A stretch of 64,000 nt of DNA from JAJZQZ01 sp963790415 (GCA_963790415.1 CAWBOK010000003.1:620001-684000), one strand, 5' to 3'; positions 17,110-27,349 are shown, counted from the stretch's first letter. Notes: generated by a model from the sequence alone, not told the origin. Program-made: numbers and translations.

Positions 17110-17382
17110 ATGGCCCAGTTTGATGAAGAACTCAGTCGAAAAGCGGATGAACTGCGCAGGGCCGCGACGGACATCACCCGGGATCTTCGGAAGTTCGCCG
17201 CGAATCTCCAGGAAGAGATGGTGGTCTTCACGGAGGATCTGCGGAAGCGGGCCCGGGGGGCGCCACCCTTCGAACTCACCGCCATCGAGAAGATTCGCCA
17301 ACTCGCTGAACTCCGTGACGAAGGCATCATCGCGGAGGACGAATTCCAGGAACAGAAGAAGCGGTTGCTCGACCAGGTCTGA
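17110..17382 (+). CDS. Small SHOCT-domain protein
   Basis: A 90-residue cytoplasmic protein. The N-terminal two thirds is a charged helix (ELSRKADELRRAATDITRDL). The last 30 residues (IEKIRQLAELRDEGIIAEDE, then FQEQKKRLL) are a SHOCT domain, a short helical oligomerisation motif usually at protein ends. It starts at an ATG with a GGAGGA ribosome site. It lies 23 bases before a MarR regulator gene and is probably co-transcribed with it and the MFS exporter. Function unknown beyond likely oligomerisation. Confidence 0.75.
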   Translation: MAQFDEELSRKADELRRAATDITRDLRKFAANLQEEMVVFTEDLRKRARGAPPFELTAIEKIRQLAELRDEGIIAEDEFQEQKKRLLDQV

Positions 17383-17405
17383 CTACAACGATTGCGAGGA
17401 ACGCC

Positions 17406-17882
17406 ATGAAGACCGAGACGGGCACGCAGGCCGAGCAGCACCAGCGTGTCGTCCGCGAGGTGATGAGACTTCTGCCGGAACTCGGCACTGCCATCACGCG
17501 GAGTATCCCGACCCACGTTCGGCACGAAGGGGTCTCGATGGCGCAGGTGAAGGCCATGGTGCAACTCTTCGAGTTTGGGCCGCAGACCATGGGCGACCTC
17601 GCCGCTGGGCTCAAGATCACGACGCCATCGGCCACCGGGCTGATAAACCCCCTTGCCGAGCAGGGCTTCGTGGTGCGCGACCGCGACCAGGACGACCGGC
17701 GCGTCGTGCGGGTGAGTCTGAGTGAGCACGCCGAAGAGATCGCCCATTCGATCATCGACCAGAGGCAGGCGGAGGTGGCAGCCGCCATGCAGGGCATGAG
17801 TATCGAGGCCCAAGAGTGCTTCTTGGAAGGCCTGGAGAGGTTGGCGGCCGCGTACGGCGGCGGGGCGGACGCCCGGGCTTGA
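17406..17882 (+). CDS. MarR-family transcriptional regulator
   Basis: A 158-residue winged-helix regulator. The recognition region is TMGDLAAGLKITTPSATGLI, followed by the wing VRDRDQDDRRVVRVSLSEHA, the classic DxRxxR MarR signature. MarR proteins repress transporter genes and release DNA on binding a small ligand. The next gene, a DHA2-type multidrug exporter, starts on the TTG overlapping this gene's stop, so the regulator almost certainly controls its own operon. No clear palindrome was found in the upstream region. Confidence 0.9.
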   Translation: MKTETGTQAEQHQRVVREVMRLLPELGTAITRSIPTHVRHEGVSMAQVKAMVQLFEFGPQTMGDLAAGLKITTPSATGLINPLAEQGFVVRDRDQDDRRVVRVSLSEHAEEIAHSIIDQRQAEVAAAMQGMSIEAQECFLEGLERLAAAYGGGADARA

Positions 17883-19597
17883 ACGACATCCAGCAGAGTC
17901 GCAGGAGGTGGCATGTCCTGACGATCCTGTGCATCGGGCTGTTCATGCTCCTGCTCGACGGCACGATCGTCAACATCGCGATCCCCAGCATCATGGCGGA
18001 CTTCCACGCGGGGTTCTCCCAGGTGGAGTGGGTCATGAACGCCTACCTGCTCGTGTTCGCCGTGCTGTTGATCACCATGGGTCGTTTGGGCGACCTCTAC
18101 GGGCGCAAACGCCTGTTCGTCATCGGTACCGCCGTCTTCACCTTGGCCTCGCTGGCATGCGGTCTCGCCCCGTCGATCGGCGCGCTCATCGCGTTTCGAG
18201 CGGTGCAGGGCTTCGGCGGCGCCATGATGATGCCCAACACCCTCTCCATCATCGCGAATGTCTTCAGTGCGCGCGAACGGGGCACCGCGATGGGCATCTG
18301 GGGCGGCGTGACCGGCGTCGCCACCGCGGTCGGGCCGACGCTGGGCGGGGTGCTCGTGCAGGTGGCTTCGTGGCCGTATATCTTCTGGATCAACGTACCG
18401 GTGGGCATCGCGGTCGTGGTCCTGGCTGTGCGGGTGATTCCCGAGTCGAGCGACCCCGCCTCGCATCAGCAGATCGACTGGGCGGGAGTGTTCGTGCTGA
18501 GCGGCTCTCTCTTCTGCCTGACGTTCGCCCTGATAGAAGGACAGAACTACGGTTGGACATCACCGATCATCCTGGGGCTGTTCGCGGCGGCTGCTCTGGG
18601 TCTGGTGGCGTTCATCTTCATCGAGCGCAGGCAACGCGAACCGTTGATGGAACTCTCGCTGTTCCGCTCGCGCGTGTTCAGCGTGGGGAACATCTGCGGC
18701 GCCTGCCTCACGTTCGGCATGATGGGCGTGCTCTTCCTGCTCCCCATCTTCCTGCAGTCGATCCTGGGTTACAGCGCCATCAAGACCGGCCTGACGCTCA
18801 CGCCGCTCGCCGCCGTGGTGATCTTCGCGGCCCCGTTGTCCGGCTGGCTCTCCGATCGTATCGGCAGCCGCTGGCTGGTGTCGGGGGGCATGCTGGTTCT
18901 GGCCGGCGGATTCGCCCTCATACGGTCGGTGATGTCACTCGACGCGGACTGGTCTTCGTTCGTCATCCCGTTCATGATCTCCGGTATCGGGATCGGCATG
19001 GTGATGGCTCCGCTGACGTCGGTCGTGATGGCATCGGCGCCGCTGGGCAAGGCCGGCCAGGCCTCGGGAGTGCTCTCGACCATGAGGCAGCTCGGCTCGG
19101 TGCTGGGGATCGCCGTGATGGGGGCGGTGTTGCAGAATCGCGCGGTCATCTATCTGGAGCAGGCGGTCTCGGCCAAGCTCTCCGGCGTGTCGTACATCCC
19201 GGCGGAGGCGAAGACGAAGATCGCCTCGAGCGTGGGCGCGACCATGAAGAACATGGGCGAGATGAGCGCGGGCGGCGGTATGGGAAAGCCTCCGGCGGCG
19301 GTCACCGACATGATCGCCCAGGTTCCCGCCGCGATGGTGGAGCAGGTCAAGGCCTTCTTCGCCGAACTCTTCAACCGCACCCTGATACTGGGCGAGTTCG
19401 TGCGGGCCATGCAGACGACCCTTCTCGTCTCGATGGTGGTGTTGATCTGTGGGTCGGCGTTGGCCGCCCTGTTCCTGCGCAGCCATGTGGCGCCCGCCGA
19501 AGGGCGTGAGGAAACGGGGTTGGGAGAAGGCGGTCCTGGCGCGGACATTCGCCAACGTTTGGGCGACGGCGGACTGGCGGCGGAGGAGGGAGCGTAG
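17879..19597 (+). CDS. MFS drug exporter, DHA2/EmrB-QacA type (14 helices)
   Basis: The 572-residue protein has 14 predicted membrane segments. It carries the family motifs LLDGTIVNIAIPSIMADF in helix 1, GRLGDLYGRKRLFVIG (motif A), and motif C-like GGVTGVATAVGPTLGGVL in helix 5. A final helix and a hydrophilic tail close the protein. Such proteins export drugs or lipids in exchange for protons. I use TTG 17,879, which overlaps the marR stop and directly precedes the first family residues. The MarR neighbour suggests ligand-induced export. Confidence 0.92.
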   Translation: MNDIQQSRRRWHVLTILCIGLFMLLLDGTIVNIAIPSIMADFHAGFSQVEWVMNAYLLVFAVLLITMGRLGDLYGRKRLFVIGTAVFTLASLACGLAPSIGALIAFRAVQGFGGAMMMPNTLSIIANVFSARERGTAMGIWGGVTGVATAVGPTLGGVLVQVASWPYIFWINVPVGIAVVVLAVRVIPESSDPASHQQIDWAGVFVLSGSLFCLTFALIEGQNYGWTSPIILGLFAAAALGLVAFIFIERRQREPLMELSLFRSRVFSVGNICGACLTFGMMGVLFLLPIFLQSILGYSAIKTGLTLTPLAAVVIFAAPLSGWLSDRIGSRWLVSGGMLVLAGGFALIRSVMSLDADWSSFVIPFMISGIGIGMVMAPLTSVVMASAPLGKAGQASGVLSTMRQLGSVLGIAVMGAVLQNRAVIYLEQAVSAKLSGVSYIPAEAKTKIASSVGATMKNMGEMSAGGGMGKPPAAVTDMIAQVPAAMVEQVKAFFAELFNRTLILGEFVRAMQTTLLVSMVVLICGSALAALFLRSHVAPAEGREETGLGEGGPGADIRQRLGDGGLAAEEGA

Positions 19598-19694
19598 CTT
19601 CCGACCCGTATGTTATCCTTGGCCGCGTCCCCGACGGCCCGCGGCCTGGTCGCGGCCTCAGCGTCCCCGCCGCTCCCACTAACGTAGGGTATCC

Positions 19695-20717
19695 ATGGCC
19701 GTAGAGCTATTCGTCGAATATCTGTCTGAAGTCCGCCCCATCATCGACCGCAGGCTGAGCGAGTATCTGGCCGTGGTGCCGGTGGGCAGTGGTCTGCACA
19801 CGTACCTGTATGGCGTGCTCGACGAGTTCATCGCGCGCGGCGGCAAACGGCTGCGCCCCGCGATGGCCATGATGGCCTGTGAGGCAGTGGGCGGTGAGCC
19901 CCTTAGGGCACTGCCGAGCGGGTGTGCGGTGGAGTTCTTCCACGCTGCGGCCCTCATCCACGACGACATCATGGATGGCAGCGAGCTACGCCGTGACGAG
20001 CAGTGCGCGCACATCGTGCACGGCATCCCCTTGGCGATCAACACCGGCGACTTCGCCCTGGGGCTGGTGTGCACCATCGTGGTGCGCGACGAGGGTCTGA
20101 ACGACCGCACCAAGATCGCGGTGCTCGACGCCATCGGTGAGATGAGCGCCCGCACGATCGAAGGTCAGGCCCTGGACGTGGGTTGGGTGCGCGACGATGT
20201 GTACGACCTCACGGCCGACGACTACCTCTTCATGGCCTTGGGCAAGACCGGCTACTACTCGGGCATATCGCCCCTCAAGATAGGCGCGCTGATAGGTGGA
20301 GCGGGCGACCGCGAGCGCCGGTCGTTGGAGGAGTTCGGCAAGAACTCGGCCGTCGCGTTCCAGATCCAAGACGATCTCCTCAACATCGTGGGCGATGAGG
20401 TCACCACCGGCAAGGATTACCTCAACGACATCCTGGAGAGCAAGCGGACCTTGATGGTGATCCACTGCCTCGAGACCGCGGCGGCGTCCGACAAGGAACG
20501 CCTCGCCGCACTGCTCCGTCTGGGGCCGGCCAAGTCGCCCGACCAGGCGCAGGAGGTGGTCGCCTTGCTCTATCAGTACGGCTCGATCGAGTATGCCCGG
20601 AACCTGGGGCGCGGTCTGATCCTGGAGGCGCGTTCCTATCTGGAAGTCCTGCCCCGGTCGTCGGCCCGCGACGCGCTGGCGTCGATGGCCGACTTCTTCC
20701 TCGAGCGGGACAGCTAG
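19695..20717 (+). CDS. Polyprenyl (isoprenoid) diphosphate synthase
   Basis: A 340-residue trans-prenyltransferase that condenses isopentenyl diphosphate with allylic diphosphates. Visible features are RGGKRLRPAM for substrate binding, the first aspartate-rich motif HDDIMDGSELRR (DDxxD), the KTG triplet, and the second motif FQIQDDLLNIVGD. The second motif reads DDxxN rather than DDxxD, seen in some family members. The two residues before the first motif that set chain length are Leu and Ile (AALIHDDIMD). It starts at ATG and is followed eight bases later by two dehydrogenase genes. Product length not predictable here. Confidence 0.9.
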   Translation: MAVELFVEYLSEVRPIIDRRLSEYLAVVPVGSGLHTYLYGVLDEFIARGGKRLRPAMAMMACEAVGGEPLRALPSGCAVEFFHAAALIHDDIMDGSELRRDEQCAHIVHGIPLAINTGDFALGLVCTIVVRDEGLNDRTKIAVLDAIGEMSARTIEGQALDVGWVRDDVYDLTADDYLFMALGKTGYYSGISPLKIGALIGGAGDRERRSLEEFGKNSAVAFQIQDDLLNIVGDEVTTGKDYLNDILESKRTLMVIHCLETAAASDKERLAALLRLGPAKSPDQAQEVVALLYQYGSIEYARNLGRGLILEARSYLEVLPRSSARDALASMADFFLERDS

Positions 20718-20725
20718 GACCGCCG

Positions 20726-21829
20726 ATGAAGGCGGTCACCACCGACGGTCGGGGTGGCCTGTGCCCAGCCGACGTGCCCGTTCCGGCGGTGCCGCCGGGC
20801 GGCGCCCGCGTCGCGGTGACGCTCTGCGGACTCTGCGGCAGCGACGTAGAGAAGCTGGCACTGCCCGGCCTCGCGGCGGGCCGCGTGCTCGGTCACGAGG
20901 TGGTGGGGTGGCTGGAGTCCTCCGACGGCGACCCCGTTCGTGTGGCGCTGGCCCATCACGTACCCTGCGGACGGTGCGGTCTCTGCCGGTCGGGTCACTC
21001 GTCGCTCTGCGCCCAGTTCACCGCGACGCAGCTGGAACCGGGTGGCTTCGCGGAGCGGCTCTCCGTGGGTCCCCTGCATCTGGCCGACGCGGTCTTCCCG
21101 CTGCCCGAGGCGGTCGACGACCTGACGGGCACCCTGCTCGAGCCACTCTCCTGCGTGCTGCGCGCACTCGACGCGGTCGCGGGTGTGCGGGCGGGCTTCC
21201 CATTGCCGGCCGTCGGCGGCGGTCCGCCCGAGCCGCGCGGCGATGACCCGTTTCGGGTGTTGGTGGCGGGGTGCGGATCGATGGGGTTGCTGTTCCTGGC
21301 GGTGTTGGCGGCGGAAAGTGGCGGCCTTGCCGCGCCCGGGAACGCGCCGCCTGCGACCGGGCACGCCGCCGTGTTTGTGGACCCGCCGCCCGCCGCCGCA
21401 CCGCCGGGAGTTGGCGACGTGTACTTCCTCGAGCCTGATCCGGCCCGTGCCGCGCTCGCGGTGTCCCTTGGTGCACGCCCGTGGGTTCCCGGCGGCGCGG
21501 AACCGTCTCATGTGGCCGTCGTGACGGCGCCCGGCGCACTGGCCGACGTGGTGGCGTCGATGGCCCCGGGTGGCGTGGTGGTGGTGTTCGCCGGGCCGCG
21601 TGCGCCGGTCGCCCTCGACCTCGACGTGGTCTACCGGCGTGAACTGACCCTGCTCGGCGTGCGGTCGGGTTCGCCCGCGCATCTGCGCCGGGCGCTCGCT
21701 CTGCTGGCGGCAGGGAACCTACCGCTGTCGTGGTTCCGTCCCGAGGTCGTCGACCTGGAGGGTTTGCCGGATGCCGCGCGCCGGTATGTCTCCGGCGAGG
21801 TGCTCAAAGTCGTTGTGAGGTGCGCATGA
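20726..21829 (+). CDS. Zinc-dependent medium-chain dehydrogenase 1
   Basis: The 367-residue alcohol/polyol dehydrogenase has catalytic zinc ligands in LCGLCGSDVEKL and LGHEVVG, and a structural zinc lobe CGRCGLCRSGHSSLC. The Rossmann glycine run is VLVAGCGSMGLLFLAV. An Ala/Pro/Gly-rich insertion (about residues 195-230) separates parts of the nucleotide domain and is not typical. It lies between the prenyl synthase gene and a second, related dehydrogenase gene. They are probably a pair acting on a sugar or polyol, although the substrate is unknown. Confidence 0.85.
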   Translation: MKAVTTDGRGGLCPADVPVPAVPPGGARVAVTLCGLCGSDVEKLALPGLAAGRVLGHEVVGWLESSDGDPVRVALAHHVPCGRCGLCRSGHSSLCAQFTATQLEPGGFAERLSVGPLHLADAVFPLPEAVDDLTGTLLEPLSCVLRALDAVAGVRAGFPLPAVGGGPPEPRGDDPFRVLVAGCGSMGLLFLAVLAAESGGLAAPGNAPPATGHAAVFVDPPPAAAPPGVGDVYFLEPDPARAALAVSLGARPWVPGGAEPSHVAVVTAPGALADVVASMAPGGVVVVFAGPRAPVALDLDVVYRRELTLLGVRSGSPAHLRRALALLAAGNLPLSWFRPEVVDLEGLPDAARRYVSGEVLKVVVRCA

Positions 21830-21860
21830 GGCAGTGTGGCGACGTCGAGGCGAGGCTCGG

Positions 21861-22904
21861 GTGAGACAGGCCCTCTTCTACGCTCCCGGTGACGTGCGCC
21901 TGGTCGAGGTGCCCATGCCGCGGCCGGGCCGCGGCGAGGTGCTGGTGAAGGTCGAGGTGGCCCTGGTCTGCGGCACCGACGCCAAGACGTTCCGCCGAGG
22001 CCATCCGCTGCTCCTCGAGCGGGCGCCCGCGCCGTTCGGGCACGAGTACTGCGGCGTGGTGGTGGACGTGGGCGAGGGAGTGACCGCCTTCGCGCGCGGG
22101 GACCGGGTGACCAGCGCAAACTCCGCGCCCTGTGGTCATTGCTTCTTCTGCCGACGCAGCCAGGCGTCGTTGTGCGAGCATCTGCAGCCTCTTCTGAACG
22201 GCGCCTATGCCGACTACCTTCTGGTGCCGGCTTCCATCGTGGCCGTGAACATGTTCAAGGTGCCCTCTGGCATGGGGCCGGAGCGGGCCGCCCTCCTGGA
22301 ACCGCTCGCCTGCGTTCTGAAAGGGCTGGAGGTGGGCGAAGTGGGCCCCGGAACCACGGTCGGGGTGGTGGGACTCGGTCCCATCGGTCTGATGATGGTA
22401 TATGCGGCGGCGCACCGGGGCGCGCGTGTGATCGCGGTGGAGCGCAATGTCCACAAACTCGAGGCGGCCCGGCGGATGGGAGCGTCTGCGACGGTGGATA
22501 CTTCCACCCTGGACGATCCTGCGGAGGCCGTGCGGGAACTGACCGACGAGGCGCGCGGGGTCGACGTCGCCATCGAGGCAGTCGGTCGGCCGGATGTGTG
22601 GGATTTCGCGGTGGGCATCGTCCGCCGGGGCGGGGTCGTCAACTTCTTCGGCGGATGCGAGCCTGGCAGCGAAGCCCGCATCGACACCTACCGGTTGCAC
22701 TACGAAGAACTCTGTCTGACAGCGGCGTTCCACCACACGCCGCGTCACGTGCGCATGGCCATGGACGTGTTGACACGTCCCGAGTTCCCGCACGAAGTCC
22801 TGATCACCCACCGGTACACTCTCGATGAGGTGGTGACGCCTCTGCGGGTCATGAACAAGGAGATCGCGGCTCAGGGGTTCATCAAGGCGGCGGTGATACC
22901 GTGA
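21861..22904 (+). CDS. Zinc-dependent medium-chain dehydrogenase 2
   Basis: The 347-residue protein has zinc ligands in LVCGTDAKTFRRGH and FGHEYCGVVVD, a structural zinc site CGHCFFCRRSQASLC, and the Rossmann motif VGVVGLGPIGLMMV. The sequence resembles sorbitol/threonine dehydrogenase-like enzymes (oxidation of a polyol or amino alcohol with NAD). I use GTG 21,861 because the nine codons before it do not fit the family start. It lies 31 bases after dehydrogenase 1, and selA follows after 42 bases, so all may share one transcript. Confidence 0.88.
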   Translation: MRQALFYAPGDVRLVEVPMPRPGRGEVLVKVEVALVCGTDAKTFRRGHPLLLERAPAPFGHEYCGVVVDVGEGVTAFARGDRVTSANSAPCGHCFFCRRSQASLCEHLQPLLNGAYADYLLVPASIVAVNMFKVPSGMGPERAALLEPLACVLKGLEVGEVGPGTTVGVVGLGPIGLMMVYAAAHRGARVIAVERNVHKLEAARRMGASATVDTSTLDDPAEAVRELTDEARGVDVAIEAVGRPDVWDFAVGIVRRGGVVNFFGGCEPGSEARIDTYRLHYEELCLTAAFHHTPRHVRMAMDVLTRPEFPHEVLITHRYTLDEVVTPLRVMNKEIAAQGFIKAAVIP

Positions 22905-22946
22905 CGGAGGCGTCGGCATGACCATGACGAAGGCGGCGGTGAGGGC

Positions 22947-24414
22947 GTGAACGACGAGGCTCGGCAGGCGCTGCGCGGCCTGCCTTCGGTGGAGGAGCTG
23001 CTGGAGCAGCCGGCGGCACGCGATCTGACGGGCCGGCATGCCCGGGATCAGGTGGTGGAGGCGCTGCGCGCAGGCCGTCGCCGCGGCCCGCGCAACGATC
23101 TTGAGCGGCGCCGAGCCCCAGACCTGGGGCGAGGCCGTGGAGTCCGCCCGCCTGCTCGCGGCGGCCGAGGCGATCCTGGAGCGTTGGAGCCGGCCGCACC
23201 TGCGCCGGGTCATCAACGCCACCGGGGTCGTGGTGCACACCAACCTGGGCCGCTCCCTGCTCGCCGACGCCGCCGTGGAGCGCGTCCTCGAGGTGGCCCG
23301 CTCCTACAACACCCTCGAGTACGACCTGGAGGCGGGCGGCCGGGGCTCCCGCCACGACCATGTCGAGGGACTGCTCTGCCGACTCACCGGCGCAGAGGCC
23401 GCCATGGTGGTGAACAACAACGCCGCCGCGGTGCTCCTGATCCTCTCCGCGCTGGCGGCCGGCAAGGAGGTGCTGGTCTCCCGCGGCCAACTGGTGGAGA
23501 TAGGCGGATCGTTCCGCATCCCCGACATCATGCGCCTGAGCGGCGCTCGTCTGGTGGAGGTGGGCACCACCAACAAGACCCACCTGTCGGACTACGAGAC
23601 CGCGATCACGTCCGAGACCGCGCTCCTGCTCCGCGTGCATACCTCGAACTTCAAGATCGTGGGCTTCGCCGAGGAGGTCGCGATCGAGGACCTCGTCTCG
23701 CTGGGGGCCGCGTGGGGTCTGCCGGTCGCCGACGATCTGGGCAGCGGCGCGTTGCTGCCCCTCGACATCTTCAGCGACGAACCCTCGGTGGCCGCGTCCC
23801 TGCGCGCCGGCGTCGACGTGGTGTGCTTCAGCGGCGACAAACTGCTGGGCGGGCCCCAGGCGGGCATCCTGCTCGGCCGCGCCGAGACCATCGCCGCGCT
23901 CAAGCGGCATCCGCTGGCCCGGGCTCTCCGCGTGGACAAGATGACCCTGGCGGCTCTCGAGGGCACCCTGCAGCTCTATCGCGATCCCGAGGCGGCTCGC
24001 AAGGCCATCCCCACCCTGCGCTACCTGGAGCGGACTCCAGCCGAGACCGAGGCCCTGGCCGGCGAGGTCCTCGCGCTGCTGCGGCGGCGCTGCGGCGAGA
24101 CCGGCGTGGCCGCGGAGCTGGCCGTGGAGCCCACGCTGGCGAAGGCCGGGGGCGGCTCGCTGCCGCTGCTGGAGATCCCGTCGCATGCGGTGACCGTCCG
24201 TCCGGGGGCGGGCGGAGTGGTGGCCCTGGAGGCCGCAGTTCGGGACGCGTCGCCGCCGGTGGTGGGGCGCGTGGCGCAGGACGCCCTGTATCTGGACGTG
24301 TTGGCTCTGGCCGAGTCCGAGGTGCCGGAGCTGGTGGAGTCGGTGGTGTGGGCGCTGGTGCGCGGAGAGGACGGCCGGTCGCAGGCCGGCGACCCAGGCT
24401 CCGCCCATGCCTGA
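22947..24414 (+). CDS. selA: L-seryl-tRNA(Sec) selenium transferase, frameshifted near N-terminus
   Basis: SelA converts serine on tRNA-Sec to selenocysteine with selenophosphate. The PLP domain is complete: VINATGVVVHTNLGRSLLAD, GRGSRHDHVEGLLCRLTGAE, VLVSRGQLVEIGGSFRIPDI and the lysine site VVCFSGDKLLGGPQAG. The N-terminal arm (LRGLPSVEELLEQP, then DLTGRHARDQVVEALR) sits in a different frame; the two join near 23,070 by a one-base change. A gene with GTG 22,947 and that single shift gives normal SelA length. selB overlaps the stop by eight bases. Together with tRNA-Sec in this window it supports active selenocysteine insertion. Confidence 0.92.
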
Positions 24415-26338
24415 ACGCGGCCTGACCCTGGGCACCGCGGGCCACATCGACCACGGGAAGACCACGCTGGTCAAGGCCCTCACCGGGCGCGACACCGACC
24501 GCCTGAAGGAAGAGAAGGAGCGCGGCATCTCCATCGAGCTGGGGTATGCCGAGTTGGCACTCCCCAGTGGCCTGCATCTGAGCGTGATCGACGTGCCCGG
24601 CCACGAGCGCTTCGTCAAGAACATGGTGGCCGGCGCCACCGGCATCGACCTCTTCCTGCTGGTGGTCGCCGCCGACGACGGCGTCATGCCCCAGACGCGC
24701 GAGCACCTGCGCATCATCGAGCTGCTCGAGATCCCTCTGGGAGCGGTGGCACTGACCAAGATCGACATGGTCGACGCCGAGATGGTGGAGTTGGCCGGCG
24801 CCGACATCGAGGATTTCCTGGCCACGTCGCGCTACGCCGGCGCTCCGGTGGTGCCCGTGAGCGGCGTCGACCGGGGAGGGTCTCGACGACCTCAGGCGGG
24901 TGCTCGACGAGCTGGCCGGCCGGGCGCCCACACGGACCGCCTACCCGGCCACCCGCATGCCCATCGACCGGGTCTTCTCGCTCAAGGGCATCGGCACGGT
25001 GATCACGGGCACGCTCTGGTCGGGCGAGCTTCGACCTGAGGACACGGTCACCATTCTTCCCCCACTGGGTTCGGACGTGCTTGCCGACGTGCGGGTGCGC
25101 AGCATCCAGGTGCACGACCAGCAGGTGGACGCGGCCGAGGAGGGCCAGCGGGTGGCGCTGAACCTCACCGGGGTCGACCGCGACCGCCTGCAGCGGGGCC
25201 AGTGGGTGGTGAGGGACCCCGCGGTGGAGCCCACCTACATGGCCGACGTCTCGCTCATGCTGCTGAACGACGCCCCCGAGCCCCTCACCCGCGTGAGCCG
25301 CGTGCGCGTGGACCACGGCACCCAGGAGATCCTGGCCAAGGTGGTGCTGGCCGACCGCGAAGAACTGCGGCCCGGCGACTCCTGCTACGCGCAGCTGCGT
25401 TTCGAAGATCTCGCCGTGGTCTATCCGGGCGACCATTTCATCCTCCGCTCGCTTGACCCCGGTCACCACCATCGGCGGCGGCCGGGTGTTCGATCCGCAT
25501 CCGCGCAAGCACGGCACGGAACCCAAGTGGCGGGAGCGCCTGTCGGTGCTGGAGGACGGACCCGGCGACGCCATCCTGGCCCTTCTCCTCGAGGAGGCGT
25601 TCCCCGGGGGATTGCTGCGCCGGCGGCTGGAGACCACGCCCTATCTGTGGCGCTTCGATGCGGATGCGGCGGCGAAGGCGGTACTGCGCGACGGCCGGGC
25701 CCTGGAGGGTGCGCAGCAGCGTGTCTTCCACGGGCCGTCGTTGCTCGCGCTGGAGGAGCGGATCATGACCGTGCTCCGCGCCCGGGCCGAGGCCGACCCC
25801 GTCGACCCGTACCTGTCGGTGGGAGCGTTGCGCCGCGATGCGGGCGGAGGGAAGGAGTCGCACGCGTTCGACGCGGCCGTGGAGCGCCTGCAGGAGGCGG
25901 GCGAGGTGGTGCGCTCGGAGCACGGGCTGCGTTGGGCCGGGGCGGCGGGGGTGCTGGAGGGCGCCGACGCGCGAACGCGCCGACGCACTCGTGGCCCACT
26001 TCGAGGCGGCGGGAGTGGAGGCCCCGTCGGTGGCGGTCGCGGCTGCCGCCGTCGGCCTCCCCGAGAAGGACGTGCTCCGCCTGCTCCAGGCCCTGGAGCG
26101 ACAGGGGCGCATGGTCAAGGTGGGCGAGGACTTGTACTACGCGGTCGGCACGTTGACCCAGGCCATGGAGCGCATCGCGGCCGAGATGGAAGCCCGGGGC
26201 ATGATCACCCTGGCCGAGGTGCGCGACCTGTTCGGCACCTCGCGCCGCTTCGCTCAGGCGTTGCTGGAGCACATGGATTCGGAAGGCCTCACCCTGCGGG
26301 TGGGCGACGCGCGCCGACTGCGCAAGCGGCGGCGGTAG
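24407..26338 (+). CDS. selB: Selenocysteine-specific elongation factor SelB, three frameshifts
   Basis: SelB brings Sec-tRNA to UGA codons by binding the SECIS hairpin. The GTPase reads GTAGHIDHGKTTLVKALTGR (P-loop), VIDVPGHERFVKNM, and TKIDMVDAE. Domain 2 has IDRVFSLKGIGTVITGTLWS, and the C-terminal winged helices end with MITLAEVRDLFGTSRRFAQ. Frames change three times: near 24,880 (GGGG where GGG is expected), near 25,450 (one extra T), and near 25,970 (a missing CG in a GCGCGC run). With these repaired, the length is about 640 residues, normal for SelB. All domains are well conserved, so base-calling error is more likely than decay. Confidence 0.92.
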
Positions 26339-26498
26339 GGGGAGTGGCGGGATTGCCGTAGGGGCGCCAATCTGGGTGATGTCGGTGCTAGAGTAGATAC
26401 CAGTCATGATGGTTCTGGCGGTGACTCCGGTCATCACGGGTGAACGGGGCCCGCCAGACCTATGGATCGCTCGGCCCGTGCAGTGGAGGTGAGTTGGG

Positions 26499-26702
26499 TT
26501 GAAGATCAAGATAATCGTCCATGAGGCCGAAGAAGGCGGGTTCTGGGCCGAGGTTCCGGCGATACCGGGATGCGCCAGCGAAGGCGAGACTCTTGAGGAA
26601 CTCCTTGAAAACGTGCACGAGGCCGTCGAGGGGTGTCTGTCCGTCGACGTCCGAGATCTCACGTTGAAGCAATCGGACCGGGTGCTCGAGATCGCGGTGT
26701 GA
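26499..26702 (+). CDS. HicB-family antitoxin
   Basis: A 67-residue HicB-like partial RNase H fold: IKIIVHEAEEGGFWAEVPAI, then PGCASEGETLEELLENVHEA. It would neutralise the HicA mRNA interferase encoded next. The TTG start has a GGAGGT ribosome site, and the stop overlaps the hicA GTG as GTGTGA. There is no separate DNA-binding domain, so autoregulation would need another factor or the HicAB complex. Confidence 0.85.
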   Translation: MKIKIIVHEAEEGGFWAEVPAIPGCASEGETLEELLENVHEAVEGCLSVDVRDLTLKQSDRVLEIAV

Positions 26703-26907
26703 CGCCCCTCTCCGGCAAGGAACTCGGCCGGCTCCTCGAGCGGCGCGGCTGGCGTCTCGCTCGAATCAACGGCAGCCACCACATCTACACCAGGCTGGAC
26801 GATGACGCTAGGCTCTCAGTCCCCGTCCATGGAAACAAGCCGCTCAAGATCGGTCTCTTCAACCATCTTCTGAAGATGGCGGGCATCGATCCGGGGATCT
26901 GGACTAG
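26699..26907 (+). CDS. HicA-family toxin, frameshifted near its end
   Basis: HicA toxins are small double-stranded-RNA-binding-fold proteins that cut mRNA. This one shows GKELGRLLERRGWRLARING, the catalytic histidine in SHHIYTRLD, and HGNKPLKIGLFNHLLKMAGI. As written, the frame has no stop until the end of the next gene at 27,304. One extra G in the GGGG run at 26,893-26,896 gives AGIDPGDLD and a TAG at 26,905, a normal HicA end. I annotate that end. A natural fusion of HicA to the zinc-finger protein is the alternative. Confidence 0.75.
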
Positions 26908-27079
26908 GTCCGACGGCTGGCTCCACAGGTCCGCATCTCGTTGGCGGAGCCGTCCCGCGCACCCCGCCTCAAGTATCATCCTGATTCGTACTGATTGTCA
27001 GCTGATCTACCGGGCGTGGGTACGGGAAGTGACATCCCTAGGTGGCCCCCCGGTTGGACTACAAGACACGGAGGCACCT

Positions 27080-27304
27080 ATGAACTGCGTGATCTGTAAG
27101 ACCGGCACGACCGCGGCGGGCACCGTGACGGTCACTCTCGAGAGGAACGATTCCGTGGTTGTCATCAAGGACGTGCCCGCCCAGGTATGCGACGATTGCG
27201 GCGAGTACTATCTCGACGAGGCCGTGACGAAGCGTATCTACGCTCTGGCCGAGGTGGCGTTGGAGCGTCACGCCGAGGTGGAGGTTCTGCGGTACGCCGC
27301 TTGA
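27080..27304 (+). CDS. YgiT-type (MqsA-like) zinc-finger antitoxin
   Basis: A 74-residue protein with two CxxC pairs, MNCVICKTG and VCDDCGEYYLDEAVT, the zinc-binding N-terminal domain of MqsA/YgiT antitoxins. It lacks their C-terminal helix-turn-helix. ATG 27,080 has a GGAGG ribosome site. It sits downstream of HicBA with no clear MqsR or DUF4258 toxin, so it may be an orphan or may serve the nearby toxins. Confidence 0.75.
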   Translation: MNCVICKTGTTAAGTVTVTLERNDSVVVIKDVPAQVCDDCGEYYLDEAVTKRIYALAEVALERHAEVEVLRYAA

Positions 27305-27349
27305 GGCCTGCAACTCGGTAGCGATGCGCCCCGCGGCGACGGGGTTGAC

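Noticed and set aside
21804..24825. Long minus-strand readings opposite the dehydrogenase, selA and selB genes
   Set aside because: They have His/Arg/Gln/Gly-rich shadow composition caused by high GC third positions, and the plus-strand genes have clear motifs.
26699..27304. Natural fusion of HicA to the YgiT-type zinc finger
   Set aside because: The zinc-finger gene has its own strong ribosome site, and one extra G in a GGGG run restores a normal HicA stop.
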